Source: an uncultured Flavobacteriales bacterium (GTDB taxonomy: Bacteria; Bacteroidota; Bacteroidia; Flavobacteriales_D; Crocinitomicaceae). From it: a stretch of DNA of 64,000 nt. The position numbers were made by a program, and so were the translations under genes. Where the stretch lies: NCBI GenBank assembly GCA_913054135.1, contig CAJXJK010000006.1, forward strand, positions 124,001 through 188,000, given 5' to 3'. Below are positions 35,217-43,783 of the stretch, one piece after another. Numbering within the stretch: position 1 is the stretch's first letter; the number at the start of each line of letters is the position of its first letter. The notes under the pieces were generated by a model, which saw only the letters and a program-made list of their open reading frames with translations, was not told where the DNA came from and made no database searches.

Positions 35217-36557
35217 ATGAAGATTATCATCACAGGAGCTGGCGCGGTAGGATTGCATATCGCTAAAATGATGGCTAGTGAATCACAAGACATCTACCTA
35301 ATTGATCAGAATAAAGAAAGACTGAATTACATTCAGTCACAAATTGATGTATTTGCCATTCACGGAGATGCAAAATCAATTTCAATCTTAAAAGAGGCTA
35401 AAATTGAAAGCTGTGACTTGCTTATAGCGGCTACCGCATCTGAAGAAACGAATTTATTAGTTTCTATTTTAGCCAAAAAATTTGGTGCCAAAAGAACAAT
35501 AGCACGTATCAACAATCTTGAATTACAAGATGAAGAAAACGTCAAACTATTAGAATCATTAGGTATTGACACATTGATATCTCCAGTTCGTTTAGCAGCT
35601 GAGGAGATTATTAGGCTTGTAGACAACTCTGTTTTCACAGACGATCATGAGTTTGAGGACGGAAAGCTAACTGTTTTCGGTATTCCAATTGATGACTGTA
35701 GCCCTCTTAAAAACAAGACGATTGAAGAAAGTGCTTATTTAAATCCCGATTTAAACTTCAAGCCTATTGCTCTTCACCGAAGAGAGGAAACTCTTATTGT
35801 CACGGGAGAAACAAAGATTCTTGAAGACGATATTGTTTATTTTATATCTAACGAAGAAGCCATTGAACAGGTAATCGACATTTGTGGTAAAGCTAGATTT
35901 GAAATCAGAAACATAATGATTTTGGGAGGAAGCTCAATTGGCGTATTAACAGCCGAACTTCTTGAGAATAAATACAAAGTCACGCTCATTGAAAAAAACA
36001 GAGAGTTAGCTGAAGAGATTGCGGGTAAATTGAAAAACACCTTAGTCCTGAATATTGATGGACGAGATGTTGCGGCAATTGAAGAAGAAGGACTTGCAGA
36101 CATGGACGCATTTATTGCTGTGACTGGAGATTCTGAATCTAACATCATGTCTTCTCTTGTTGCAAAGAATCATGACGTTAAAAAGACAATTGCAAGAGTT
36201 GAAAATGTAGATTACATTCATCTCTCTCAAAATATTGGAATTGACACCTTGATTAACAAGAAGATAATTGCCGCAAGTAATATTTTCAAATATGTTAGAA
36301 AGGGTGATGTTACTGCGATAGCGAATCTTCACGGAGTTGACGCCGAGATCATTGAGTTCATTGTTAAGCCGAATTCAAAAGTCACTAAGAAAAGAATCAG
36401 AGATCTTAAATTCCCGAAGAATGCAAATATTTGCGGTGTCGTGCGAAACAATGTAGGCTTCATTCCGTTCGGTGGTTTTCAGCTTGAAGAAGATGACCGA
36501 GCTGTTGTATTTTCACTTACTGAATCTATTCATCTAATTGAAAAATTCTTTCAATAA
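35217..36557 (+). CDS. trkA: Trk potassium uptake regulatory subunit TrkA
   Basis: 446 residues with two tandem RCK units, each a Rossmann TrkA-N domain plus TrkA-C domain. First: MKIIITGAGAVGLHIAKM and YLIDQNKERL; second from about residue 230: NIMILGGSSIGVLTAELL and VTLIEKNREL. It binds NAD(H)/ATP and gates the TrkH channel on the cytosolic face. Length is normal for the duplicated form. trkH starts on the base right after its stop. Confidence 0.96.
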   Translation: MKIIITGAGAVGLHIAKMMASESQDIYLIDQNKERLNYIQSQIDVFAIHGDAKSISILKEAKIESCDLLIAATASEETNLLVSILAKKFGAKRTIARINNLELQDEENVKLLESLGIDTLISPVRLAAEEIIRLVDNSVFTDDHEFEDGKLTVFGIPIDDCSPLKNKTIEESAYLNPDLNFKPIALHRREETLIVTGETKILEDDIVYFISNEEAIEQVIDICGKARFEIRNIMILGGSSIGVLTAELLENKYKVTLIEKNRELAEEIAGKLKNTLVLNIDGRDVAAIEEEGLADMDAFIAVTGDSESNIMSSLVAKNHDVKKTIARVENVDYIHLSQNIGIDTLINKKIIAASNIFKYVRKGDVTAIANLHGVDAEIIEFIVKPNSKVTKKRIRDLKFPKNANICGVVRNNVGFIPFGGFQLEEDDRAVVFSLTESIHLIEKFFQ

Positions 36558-38024
36558 ATGGCAAAGAGACTTCTTAGTAAGAACGTAATTGCAAATGTTG
36601 TTTCAAGTATCATCATTATTATGGGGATACTGATGCTACCAGCATTAGGCTTTTCTGTTTACTACGGTGAGTCAGATTTTTACCCACTACTCTATTCTGT
36701 AATCATTACACTTTCTTTTGGAACCGGATTAAAATTTCTCACTAGAAAAAGTAAGGATGCTGAAATCAAGAAAAGGGATGGATACTTAATTGTAACATTA
36801 AGCTGGGTTTCTATGGCCATATTCGGAACTTTGCCTTACTTATTAATGGAGCATAACTTAGGAGTTTCTGACGCTTTCTTTGAATCCATGTCAGGACTCA
36901 CAACAACAGGCGCAACCATTTTAGACGACATAGAATCGCTCCCTCATGGTATTCTTTTCTGGAGATCTATGACCCAGTGGATAGGCGGAATGGGAATTAT
37001 CGTTCTCACGATTGCAATTCTTCCGCTCTTAGGTATTGGAGGGATGGAACTTTTCGTAGCAGAAGCACCTGGCCCAACTAAAGACAAAATTCATCCAAGA
37101 ATTAAAGAAACAGCTAAGCGTCTTTGGATCATCTACCTCATTCTGACTATTTCAGAAACGATAATATTAATGTTCTGTGGTATGAACTTTTTTGACGCCA
37201 TCAATCACTCATTAACAACTAATTCAACAGGAGGATTCTCTACTAAACAAGATAGTATAGCTGCATTCAACTCACCTGTTATTGAATTGGTAATCATGTT
37301 CTTTATGTTTGTAGCAGGTACCAACTTTACCTTAATCTATTTTGGATTCAAGGGTAAATTCTCTAGATTTTGGAACAATGATGAATTCAAATGGTACTTA
37401 GGTGCTGTGCTGGGACTAATCATAATCTTGACTCCAATTATTTGGATGGAAACCGACCTTTCCTTCTTCAGGTCATTGCGAGATGTTTCCTTTCAAGTTG
37501 TTAGTATTATTACTACTACTGGTTATGCGACTGCTGATTACACCCTTTGGGGACCTCTGGCTACATTCATGTTCTTTCTTTTGCTCTTCTCAGGTGCATC
37601 TGCCGGATCAACTTCTGGTGGAATTAAAATTGTGAGAATTGTTTTATTAATGAAAAATGGATTTTTAGAGTTTAAAAAACGTCTTCATCCAAACGCCATT
37701 TTACCTGTTCATTTAAATAAGCAATCGGTTCCTTCAAATATTATTTACAATCTGTTGGCATTTATTTTCCTTTACCTTTTCATTTTCACGCTTGGTGCGC
37801 TAGTCATGACAGCTCTTGGCGAAACATTTGATGTCGCACTTTCTTCTGTAGCCACTTCACTAGGTAATGTTGGTCCTGGGATCGCAGAGATTAGTCCGGC
37901 AAATACTTTTTCAGCAATTTCTTCACCTGGTAAATGGGTTCTTTCCTTTCTAATGCTCTTTGGTAGATTAGAATTATTCACTGTTGCCCTACTCTTTACT
38001 CCTTATTATTGGCGGCGTAATTAA
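36558..38024 (+). CDS. trkH: Trk potassium uptake channel subunit TrkH
   Basis: 488 residues, polytopic. Four pore-loop repeats of the SKT superfamily are visible, e.g. SMSGLTTTGATIL, LTTNSTGGFST, SIITTTGYAT and ATSLGNVGPG, each giving a selectivity-filter segment with a conserved Gly. C-terminus has LMLFGRLELFTVALLFTPYYW, typical of TrkH. Forms the membrane part of the potassium transporter with TrkA, encoded with no intergenic gap. Confidence 0.96.
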   Translation: MAKRLLSKNVIANVVSSIIIIMGILMLPALGFSVYYGESDFYPLLYSVIITLSFGTGLKFLTRKSKDAEIKKRDGYLIVTLSWVSMAIFGTLPYLLMEHNLGVSDAFFESMSGLTTTGATILDDIESLPHGILFWRSMTQWIGGMGIIVLTIAILPLLGIGGMELFVAEAPGPTKDKIHPRIKETAKRLWIIYLILTISETIILMFCGMNFFDAINHSLTTNSTGGFSTKQDSIAAFNSPVIELVIMFFMFVAGTNFTLIYFGFKGKFSRFWNNDEFKWYLGAVLGLIIILTPIIWMETDLSFFRSLRDVSFQVVSIITTTGYATADYTLWGPLATFMFFLLLFSGASAGSTSGGIKIVRIVLLMKNGFLEFKKRLHPNAILPVHLNKQSVPSNIIYNLLAFIFLYLFIFTLGALVMTALGETFDVALSSVATSLGNVGPGIAEISPANTFSAISSPGKWVLSFLMLFGRLELFTVALLFTPYYWRRN

Positions 38025-38078
38025 CCATTTCAGATTACTTTTCAACATTAGAAATCTATCGCTACTTTTCGATTAGAT

Positions 38079-40187
38079 TTGTTCTCAGTGAAGAAGCCCG
38101 AGCAGATATTAAAAGACGTTTTTGGATATGATAGTTTTAGACCATATCAGCTTGAAATAATAGAGCACGCGCTTGCCAACCAAGACGGACTAGCCATTAT
38201 GCCAACTGGTGGTGGTAAATCCATCTGTTTTCAAATTCCAGCAATATTAAAACCTAAGGTAACGATTGTCATTTCACCTCTGATATCTCTCATGAAAGAT
38301 CAGGTAGAAGCTTTACGATCTAACGGGGTTGAATCAGCCTATTTCAATAGCACCTTGCCAGAAGCTGCAAAGGCTGTGATTTATGACAAGGCAGTAAAAA
38401 ATGAATTAGACCTACTCTACATGTCGCCAGAAACTTTTGTTGCTGGTTTAGATTGGATTCAAAAAATTCCCATTTCAATGCTGGCAATTGATGAAGCTCA
38501 TTGCGTTTCAATGTGGGGGCATGACTTCAGACCAGAATACCAGCAAATTGGTGGATTAAGAAATTACTTTGAAGGTATTCCAATCATGGCATTTACAGCT
38601 ACAGCCGATAAAGTAACAAGAGGAGACATCTGCGAAAAGCTTTCACTAAACAATCCTTCTACCTTCATTTCAAGCTTTGATAGACCTAATCTGAGTTTAG
38701 CTGTTAGATCACAGGTTCCAAAAAAGCAGAAGCAAAAGGAAGTTGTAAAATTTCTAAGTGAAAGAACAGATCAATCAGGTATTATCTATTGCCTATCAAG
38801 AAAAGAAACTGAAGCATGGTCTTCTCACCTGAACAGCAGTGGATTCAATGCCAGGCATTATCACGCGGGTCTTTCAAATGAAGATAGAGAACAAGTTCAA
38901 GATGGATTCATTAATGATCAATATCAAATAATTTGCGCCACTATTGCCTTCGGTATGGGGATTGACAAATCCAATGTGAGATGGGTAATCCATAGCAATC
39001 TCCCAAAAAATATTGAAGGCTATTATCAAGAGATTGGACGTGCTGGTCGTGATGGCTTAGCCAGTGAAACAATACTTTATTACAATTATCGAGATGTAGT
39101 TTTACTCAATGACTTTGTTGCAGAATCTGAGTTTAAAGAAGTCTACCACGAGAAAATTAATCGCATGCTCAAGTATGCTGAGGCATCAACTTGTCGTAGA
39201 AGAATATTACTAGCCTATTTTGGAGAACATTTAACTGAAGATTGCGGTAACTGTGATGTTTGCGACAATCCTCCTGCTTTTATTGACGGGACTATAATTG
39301 CCCAAAAGGCATTATCCGCAGTGGTCAGATCAAAAGAAACATTAGGATTAAATTTACTTGTCAATGTTTTAAGAGGTGCAAAAACCATGGACATTTTTGA
39401 AAGAAAGTTAGATACCTTAAAAACATACGGAGCTGGAGCCGAATACTCTTACAAAGAATGGCAGCACTTCATTAATCAAATTGTTAATCAGGGGATTCTT
39501 GAAATTGGTTATGACAACAACCTAAGACTTCAATCTACTGAATTAAGTACGCCAGTGTTGAAGGGTGAATTGGACGTGAAACTCACTTCTTTTGAAGAAA
39601 AAGAACTAAAATCAAAATCAAAAAAGAAGAAGTCAGCTTCTGGTCAAACTGTTGATGACACTTTGTTAGGACAACTGAAAGCTTGGAGAAAAAAGAAGTC
39701 TTCAGACAATTCAGTTCCAGCTTACGTCATTTTCAATGATGCCACCTTGAATGATTTAGCCAGTATTAAACCAATTGAAGTCAGTGCCTTGCAGGATATT
39801 CAAGGCTTTGGAAAGGTTAAAATTGAGCGGTTCGGAAAAGATGTTATTGACATTATACGTCAAAACTCAACAAAACTGTCTACTCATGATAAAACTCAAA
39901 TGTTATACAAAGAGGGGCACTCCATTACGGCTATAGCTGAGCAAAGAGATTTAAGCGAGCAAACAATAATAAATCATTTGATTAAATTGTTTGAGGATGG
40001 TGAGAATATTCAACTCTCTCAATTCATTTCAGAATTTGAAGTGCAATCTGTTAAGCAGGCAACCGAAAAACTGAATAACACAGTTCAACTTAAACCACTT
40101 CATGATGAACTTAAAGGCGAGATAGATTATTCTAAAATTTCAATCGCACTAGCAATCCTCAATAAGAGATCTAATCAATTTTCTTAG
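38079..40187 (+). CDS. recQ: RecQ DNA helicase with HRDC and C-terminal HTH region
   Basis: 702 residues. Helicase motifs: MPTGGGKSICFQIPA with Lys47, IDEAHCVSMWGHDFRP, AFTATAD, IIYCLSRKE and GYYQEIGRAGRDGL. The zinc cluster is CRRRILLAYF...CGNCDVC (about residues 370-400), then a winged-helix RQC domain, a Lys/Ser-rich linker, an HRDC domain (DDTLLGQLKAWRKKKS...) and a C-terminal helix-turn-helix region (EGHSITAIAEQRDLSEQTIINHL). The start is TTG at 38079, or GTG at 38088; no ATG fits. This is the classical RecQ; the gene at 23686 is a second, shorter type. Confidence 0.95.
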   Translation: MFSVKKPEQILKDVFGYDSFRPYQLEIIEHALANQDGLAIMPTGGGKSICFQIPAILKPKVTIVISPLISLMKDQVEALRSNGVESAYFNSTLPEAAKAVIYDKAVKNELDLLYMSPETFVAGLDWIQKIPISMLAIDEAHCVSMWGHDFRPEYQQIGGLRNYFEGIPIMAFTATADKVTRGDICEKLSLNNPSTFISSFDRPNLSLAVRSQVPKKQKQKEVVKFLSERTDQSGIIYCLSRKETEAWSSHLNSSGFNARHYHAGLSNEDREQVQDGFINDQYQIICATIAFGMGIDKSNVRWVIHSNLPKNIEGYYQEIGRAGRDGLASETILYYNYRDVVLLNDFVAESEFKEVYHEKINRMLKYAEASTCRRRILLAYFGEHLTEDCGNCDVCDNPPAFIDGTIIAQKALSAVVRSKETLGLNLLVNVLRGAKTMDIFERKLDTLKTYGAGAEYSYKEWQHFINQIVNQGILEIGYDNNLRLQSTELSTPVLKGELDVKLTSFEEKELKSKSKKKKSASGQTVDDTLLGQLKAWRKKKSSDNSVPAYVIFNDATLNDLASIKPIEVSALQDIQGFGKVKIERFGKDVIDIIRQNSTKLSTHDKTQMLYKEGHSITAIAEQRDLSEQTIINHLIKLFEDGENIQLSQFISEFEVQSVKQATEKLNNTVQLKPLHDELKGEIDYSKISIALAILNKRSNQFS

Positions 40188-41214
40188 CATCTATGTCATG
40201 CCCAGCAGAAAGCATGATTGCATAAGGCTTGGTGTTAGGGAATTGATTGAGTACGATCATCAATGTAACCGTTATTGGCACACATAAAAACATGCCTGCC
40301 ACTCCCCAAATTGCTCCCCAAAAAGACAAAGAAAGTAATACAACCAAAGGGCTTAAATTCAGAGACTTCCCTATAACTCTTGGCTCTATAATATTCCCCA
40401 TTATTACTTGAATTAGTACCAGAACACTCAATAAACTTATAGAAATCAGAGGATCTCCATGCTGTAGAAAACTAATCAAGACCGGAAACACTATTGCTAC
40501 AAAGGCTCCTATAAAAGGAATGAAGTTTAACAGAAAGGCCAGGAATGCCCATAAAAAGGCAAAATCAACTCCGAATGATTCGAGTACAATTAATGTTATG
40601 ATCCCAATTATTAAAGAAAGAAAACTCTTTGTTGCAAAGTATTTATACATAGAAGCATCAATCTTTTTAATGGTATCATAAAGTTTCTGTCTTCTTTGCT
40701 TTTCAGGGATCGCTAGCTTCAACTTATTCAAAGAAATACCTTCTTCTAAAAAAAGAAATACAACATAAAACACCACAACAAATGTTGCGCTAAGAAATGC
40801 AATTGAAGAATTAAAGACTTTACCTACAATCTCTGAGATATTTAACTCTTTGGTCACCTCCTCAAGTGAAGGTAAATCAAGTTGTTGTGCAATAGTTTTA
40901 GAATGCATTAAAATTCGGTCATTGTATTCGGGAGCAACCTTTTGAAAAGCCTTTAAATTATGAATTAAGAGGCTACCAATAAACCATATTATCCCCGAAA
41001 GTACTAAAGTTGAAATGATCATTTGCATCCATTTCGGAGGAGTCCAATTCTTTATTCTAATCTTAGCCACTTGACGTCTTAAAATGTCAATCAAGTAGGT
41101 TAACAAGAAAGCCATCACCAGTGGAATTAAGATGTTCTGCCCAATTATTAAACCCAAAAGAATTAAACCAATAAGCAGTAAAGTAAGGGCAGGATGAGAA
41201 ACAGATGATTTCAT
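40171..41214 (-). CDS. AI-2E/PerM family permease
   Basis: 347 residues, about eight membrane helices: a pair at the N-terminus, a soluble amphipathic stretch (about 85-140), then helices ending with the family signature VMGNIIEPRVIGKSLNLSPLVVLLSLSFWGAIWGVAGMFLCVP. Members export or exchange small molecules or ions (autoinducer-2, sodium/proton), and substrate is not predictable. Its 3' end overlaps the convergent recQ by 17 nt. Confidence 0.92.
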   Translation of the reverse strand: MKSSVSHPALTLLLIGLILLGLIIGQNILIPLVMAFLLTYLIDILRRQVAKIRIKNWTPPKWMQMIISTLVLSGIIWFIGSLLIHNLKAFQKVAPEYNDRILMHSKTIAQQLDLPSLEEVTKELNISEIVGKVFNSSIAFLSATFVVVFYVVFLFLEEGISLNKLKLAIPEKQRRQKLYDTIKKIDASMYKYFATKSFLSLIIGIITLIVLESFGVDFAFLWAFLAFLLNFIPFIGAFVAIVFPVLISFLQHGDPLISISLLSVLVLIQVIMGNIIEPRVIGKSLNLSPLVVLLSLSFWGAIWGVAGMFLCVPITVTLMIVLNQFPNTKPYAIMLSAGHDIDAKKID

Positions 41215-41291
41215 TTTGTTCGAATTTAACTATTAAATCTGTCTCAACTTATCGATTTATCTTGTTTTTTAGTTAAATTAGAGGAAAACTT

Positions 41292-41690
41292 ATGTACAAT
41301 ATGAAAAAGATTAGCCTATTAATGATTTTCGCCTTAGGAATGTTTATGATTTCTTGCGGTGGCGAAGAAGAAGCGACTGAAACAACTGAAGAAAACACTG
41401 AAGAAGTTGCAGATCACGCTTGCTGCTCAGATGAGTGCGCAGATGATTGCGAAATGCATGCAGAAGAAAAGAAGAATTGTGAGAAACCTTGTTGTAATGG
41501 AGACAAGAAGTGTGACTCTACAAGCTGTGACAAATCAAAATGTGATAAACATGGTGAATCTCATTGTGATGATGGAGACCACTGTGATGGATCAATGGAT
41601 GCTGAATCTCATTGTGATGACGGAGACCACTGTGATGGATCTTCAGATGCTGAATCACACTGTGATGACGGAGACCACTGTGACTCATAA
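41292..41690 (+). CDS. Cys/His/Asp-rich repeat lipoprotein
   Basis: 132 residues (MKKIS at codon 4 is an alternative start). Lipoprotein signal with Cys22 in FMISC. The mature chain starts with an acidic Glu/Thr linker, then carries 16 further Cys, nine His and many Asp. It ends in three copies of a 16-residue unit ESHCDDGDHCDGS[MS]DA, the last truncated to 12. Paired CC, SHC and DHC motifs strongly suggest metal binding (zinc, copper or similar) on the outer side of a membrane, but no known metallothionein family is recognised. Monocistronic, with a strong terminator after it. Confidence 0.82.
   Translation: MYNMKKISLLMIFALGMFMISCGGEEEATETTEENTEEVADHACCSDECADDCEMHAEEKKNCEKPCCNGDKKCDSTSCDKSKCDKHGESHCDDGDHCDGSMDAESHCDDGDHCDGSSDAESHCDDGDHCDS
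41556..41687 (+). repeat. 48-nt tandem repeat within the lipoprotein gene
   Basis: Units at 41556-41603 and 41604-41651, differing at few bases, and a partial third at 41652-41687. In phase with the reading frame (16 codons), so unit gain or loss keeps the frame. Confidence 0.9.
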
Positions 41691-41723
41691 ATTACAATAG
41701 AATTAAATAATTATTAAATTGAG

Positions 41724-41756
41724 CTTCTCATCTCTTCGGAGATGAGAAGTTTTTTT
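41724..41756 (+). terminator. Strong terminator with UUCG tetraloop
   Basis: Perfect 11-bp stem CTTCTCATCTC/GAGATGAGAAG closed by TTCG, followed by seven T. It ends the repeat-lipoprotein transcript but lies only 8 nt before the ATG of amn. Confidence 0.9.
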
Positions 41757-41764
41757 ATACAAAC

Positions 41765-42550
41765 ATGAAGACAAAAGAAGAAATTGTAAAAGATTGGCTT
41801 GTTAGATATACAGGTACTGAACTAGAAGAGTTTGGAGAATACATCCTCTTAACTAATTTTCAAGGTTATTTAAAATTATTCGCAAACTTATATGAGGTAG
41901 AAATCGTTGGAAACGATAAGGCTATGCCAACCGCTACTGCAAATGGTATTACAATGATTAACTTCACCATGGGGTCGGCTAATGCTGCAACCATTATGGA
42001 TCTTTTGTCGGCAATTTCGCCTAAAGCTTGCCTGTTTCTTGGTAAATGTGGTGGACTTAAAAAGAAAACCGCGATTGGAGATTTAATCCTACCAATTGCA
42101 GCCATTAGAGGTGAAGGTACATCAAATGACTACTTTCCTGCTGAAGTTCCAGCATTACCTGCCTTTACACTACAAAGAGCAATTTCAACTACGATCAGAG
42201 AATTCAATAAAGATTATTGGACCGGAACAGTTTACACTACAAACAGAAGAGTTTGGGAGCATGATGATGAGTTCAAAGATTACTTGAGAAAAATTAGAGC
42301 AATGGCCATTGACATGGAGACCGCTACTCTATTTACTACTGGATTCGCTAACAAAATCCCGGTGGGAGCTTTATTGTTAGTTTCTGATATACCAATGATT
42401 CCAGAAGGAGTTAAAACTTCTAAAAGCGATAAGCTAGTTTCTAGTAATTTCGTTGAAGAGCACATCAAAATAGGAGTAAAATCACTTGAAGAAATTAAAA
42501 ATAATGGAACTTCTGTAAAACACCTGAGATTCCCTTATTCAGAAGACTAA
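41765..42550 (+). CDS. amn: AMP nucleosidase
   Basis: 261 residues, the short Bacteroidota form without the long N-terminal domain of the E. coli enzyme. Hydrolyses AMP to adenine and ribose 5-phosphate. PNP/UDP-phosphorylase fold: MINFTMGSANAATIMDLL, FLGKCGGLKKKTAIGD, the active-site MAIDMETATLFTTGF and LLLVSDIPM. First gene of an operon: 9 nt to the histidine kinase gene. Initiation is odd because a terminator hairpin ends 8 nt before its ATG. Confidence 0.93.
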   Translation: MKTKEEIVKDWLVRYTGTELEEFGEYILLTNFQGYLKLFANLYEVEIVGNDKAMPTATANGITMINFTMGSANAATIMDLLSAISPKACLFLGKCGGLKKKTAIGDLILPIAAIRGEGTSNDYFPAEVPALPAFTLQRAISTTIREFNKDYWTGTVYTTNRRVWEHDDEFKDYLRKIRAMAIDMETATLFTTGFANKIPVGALLLVSDIPMIPEGVKTSKSDKLVSSNFVEEHIKIGVKSLEEIKNNGTSVKHLRFPYSED

Positions 42551-42559
42551 TCCATTCTC

Positions 42560-43783
42560 ATGGGACTATTTACGCCCAATAATATCCAACATGAAAATGA
42601 AATTGAACAAGCAAAGTTCAATTTAATTTGGCGATTGTCAATAGTAGCTATTGTCGTCTTATCTCTTCTTACCACTGTATTTTTTGCAGATGCTTCAAAT
42701 GCCAAATACACTTATCTAATTGGACTATCTTTTGCTGTTTTTGGTATTGTCTACCTAAAAATCACACATAAATCAAAGATGATTTATGTCTTTTATGTTG
42801 CAGCAGGAACCATTCTAATGCAAATAGACACCAACATCACTCTAGACACCCCTCATCTTGCCAACTATTTTTGGATAATGCTAGTCATTATGTTGGCTCT
42901 ATTCGGGACAACACTTAGGATAGCGGCAATCTTTCTTATAGTTAATTGCATTGGTATCATTTACTATTCAATTTTCAGCATTGATGCACATTACAAGGCA
43001 ATGCATAGCATCTCTCAAACCAATTCATTGGCTGTTGGATTAGAACTAATTTGCATTATTAGTACTATCAGTTATGTAATATATCTCTTCGTAAAAACTA
43101 GAGACTTATCTGAAAACAAACTCAAAAAAACTAACTCACTCCTGGAATCGAACAATGCTGAAATTCTAAAACGAGATGAAGAGAAGACTGTTCTAGTAAA
43201 AGAGATTCACCACAGAGTAAAGAACAACCTTCAAATAATAATTAGCCTTCTACGACTTCAAATGATGGACATAAAAAACATAGAAGCCAAAGAGCACTTT
43301 TCTGAGGCTATCAATAGAGTCATGGTGATGTCCTCTATCCATCAAAAACTCTATCAAGATAAGAACTTGACAGATTTTAATCTTCAAGAATATATCATAG
43401 AATTGTCAGATGAATTAAAGCTGTTCTTCAAAGAAGAGTTCCCTATTGAAATAAAGGTTGAGGTCGATTACCAAAACATTGATTTGAAAACGATTGTTCC
43501 TATTGGTCTTTTGCTGAATGAATTATTATCGAATTCATTCAAATATGCCTTTGAAGACAAGTCTGAGGGAATAATCAAGATTACAATAGATGGAAAAGGA
43601 GAGTTTTTCGAGCTAAAATTCTCAGACAGTGGAAGTTGGAAAGAAAATAAAAAACAAGACAATGGCTTTGGTTTAGAGTTATTGGATATATTAACAGAAC
43701 AATTAAACGGAACTAAGGAAGTCTCAAAAACTACCGAAGGTACTTTTTACACCTTCAACCTTCAGTCAATTAAGGACTCATGA
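42560..43783 (+). CDS. Membrane sensor histidine kinase (HisKA_2 type)
   Basis: 407 residues. About six membrane helices (28-180), a short coiled coil, then the HisKA_2 motif VKEIHHRVKNNLQIIISLLRLQ with the phospho-acceptor His218, and a HATPase_c domain (N-box LLLNELLSNSFKYAF, G-box DNGFGLELLDIL). The sensor domain has no known ligand fold. No response regulator gene lies nearby, so it is an orphan. Its end overlaps the asparaginase ATG by 4 nt and it follows amn by 9 nt. Confidence 0.92.
   Translation: MGLFTPNNIQHENEIEQAKFNLIWRLSIVAIVVLSLLTTVFFADASNAKYTYLIGLSFAVFGIVYLKITHKSKMIYVFYVAAGTILMQIDTNITLDTPHLANYFWIMLVIMLALFGTTLRIAAIFLIVNCIGIIYYSIFSIDAHYKAMHSISQTNSLAVGLELICIISTISYVIYLFVKTRDLSENKLKKTNSLLESNNAEILKRDEEKTVLVKEIHHRVKNNLQIIISLLRLQMMDIKNIEAKEHFSEAINRVMVMSSIHQKLYQDKNLTDFNLQEYIIELSDELKLFFKEEFPIEIKVEVDYQNIDLKTIVPIGLLLNELLSNSFKYAFEDKSEGIIKITIDGKGEFFELKFSDSGSWKENKKQDNGFGLELLDILTEQLNGTKEVSKTTEGTFYTFNLQSIKDS

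Noticed and set aside
41359-41700. 113-residue open frame overlapping the repeat lipoprotein in another frame
   Set aside because: Its repeats merely mirror the 48-nt units of the real gene, with no signal peptide or plausible composition.
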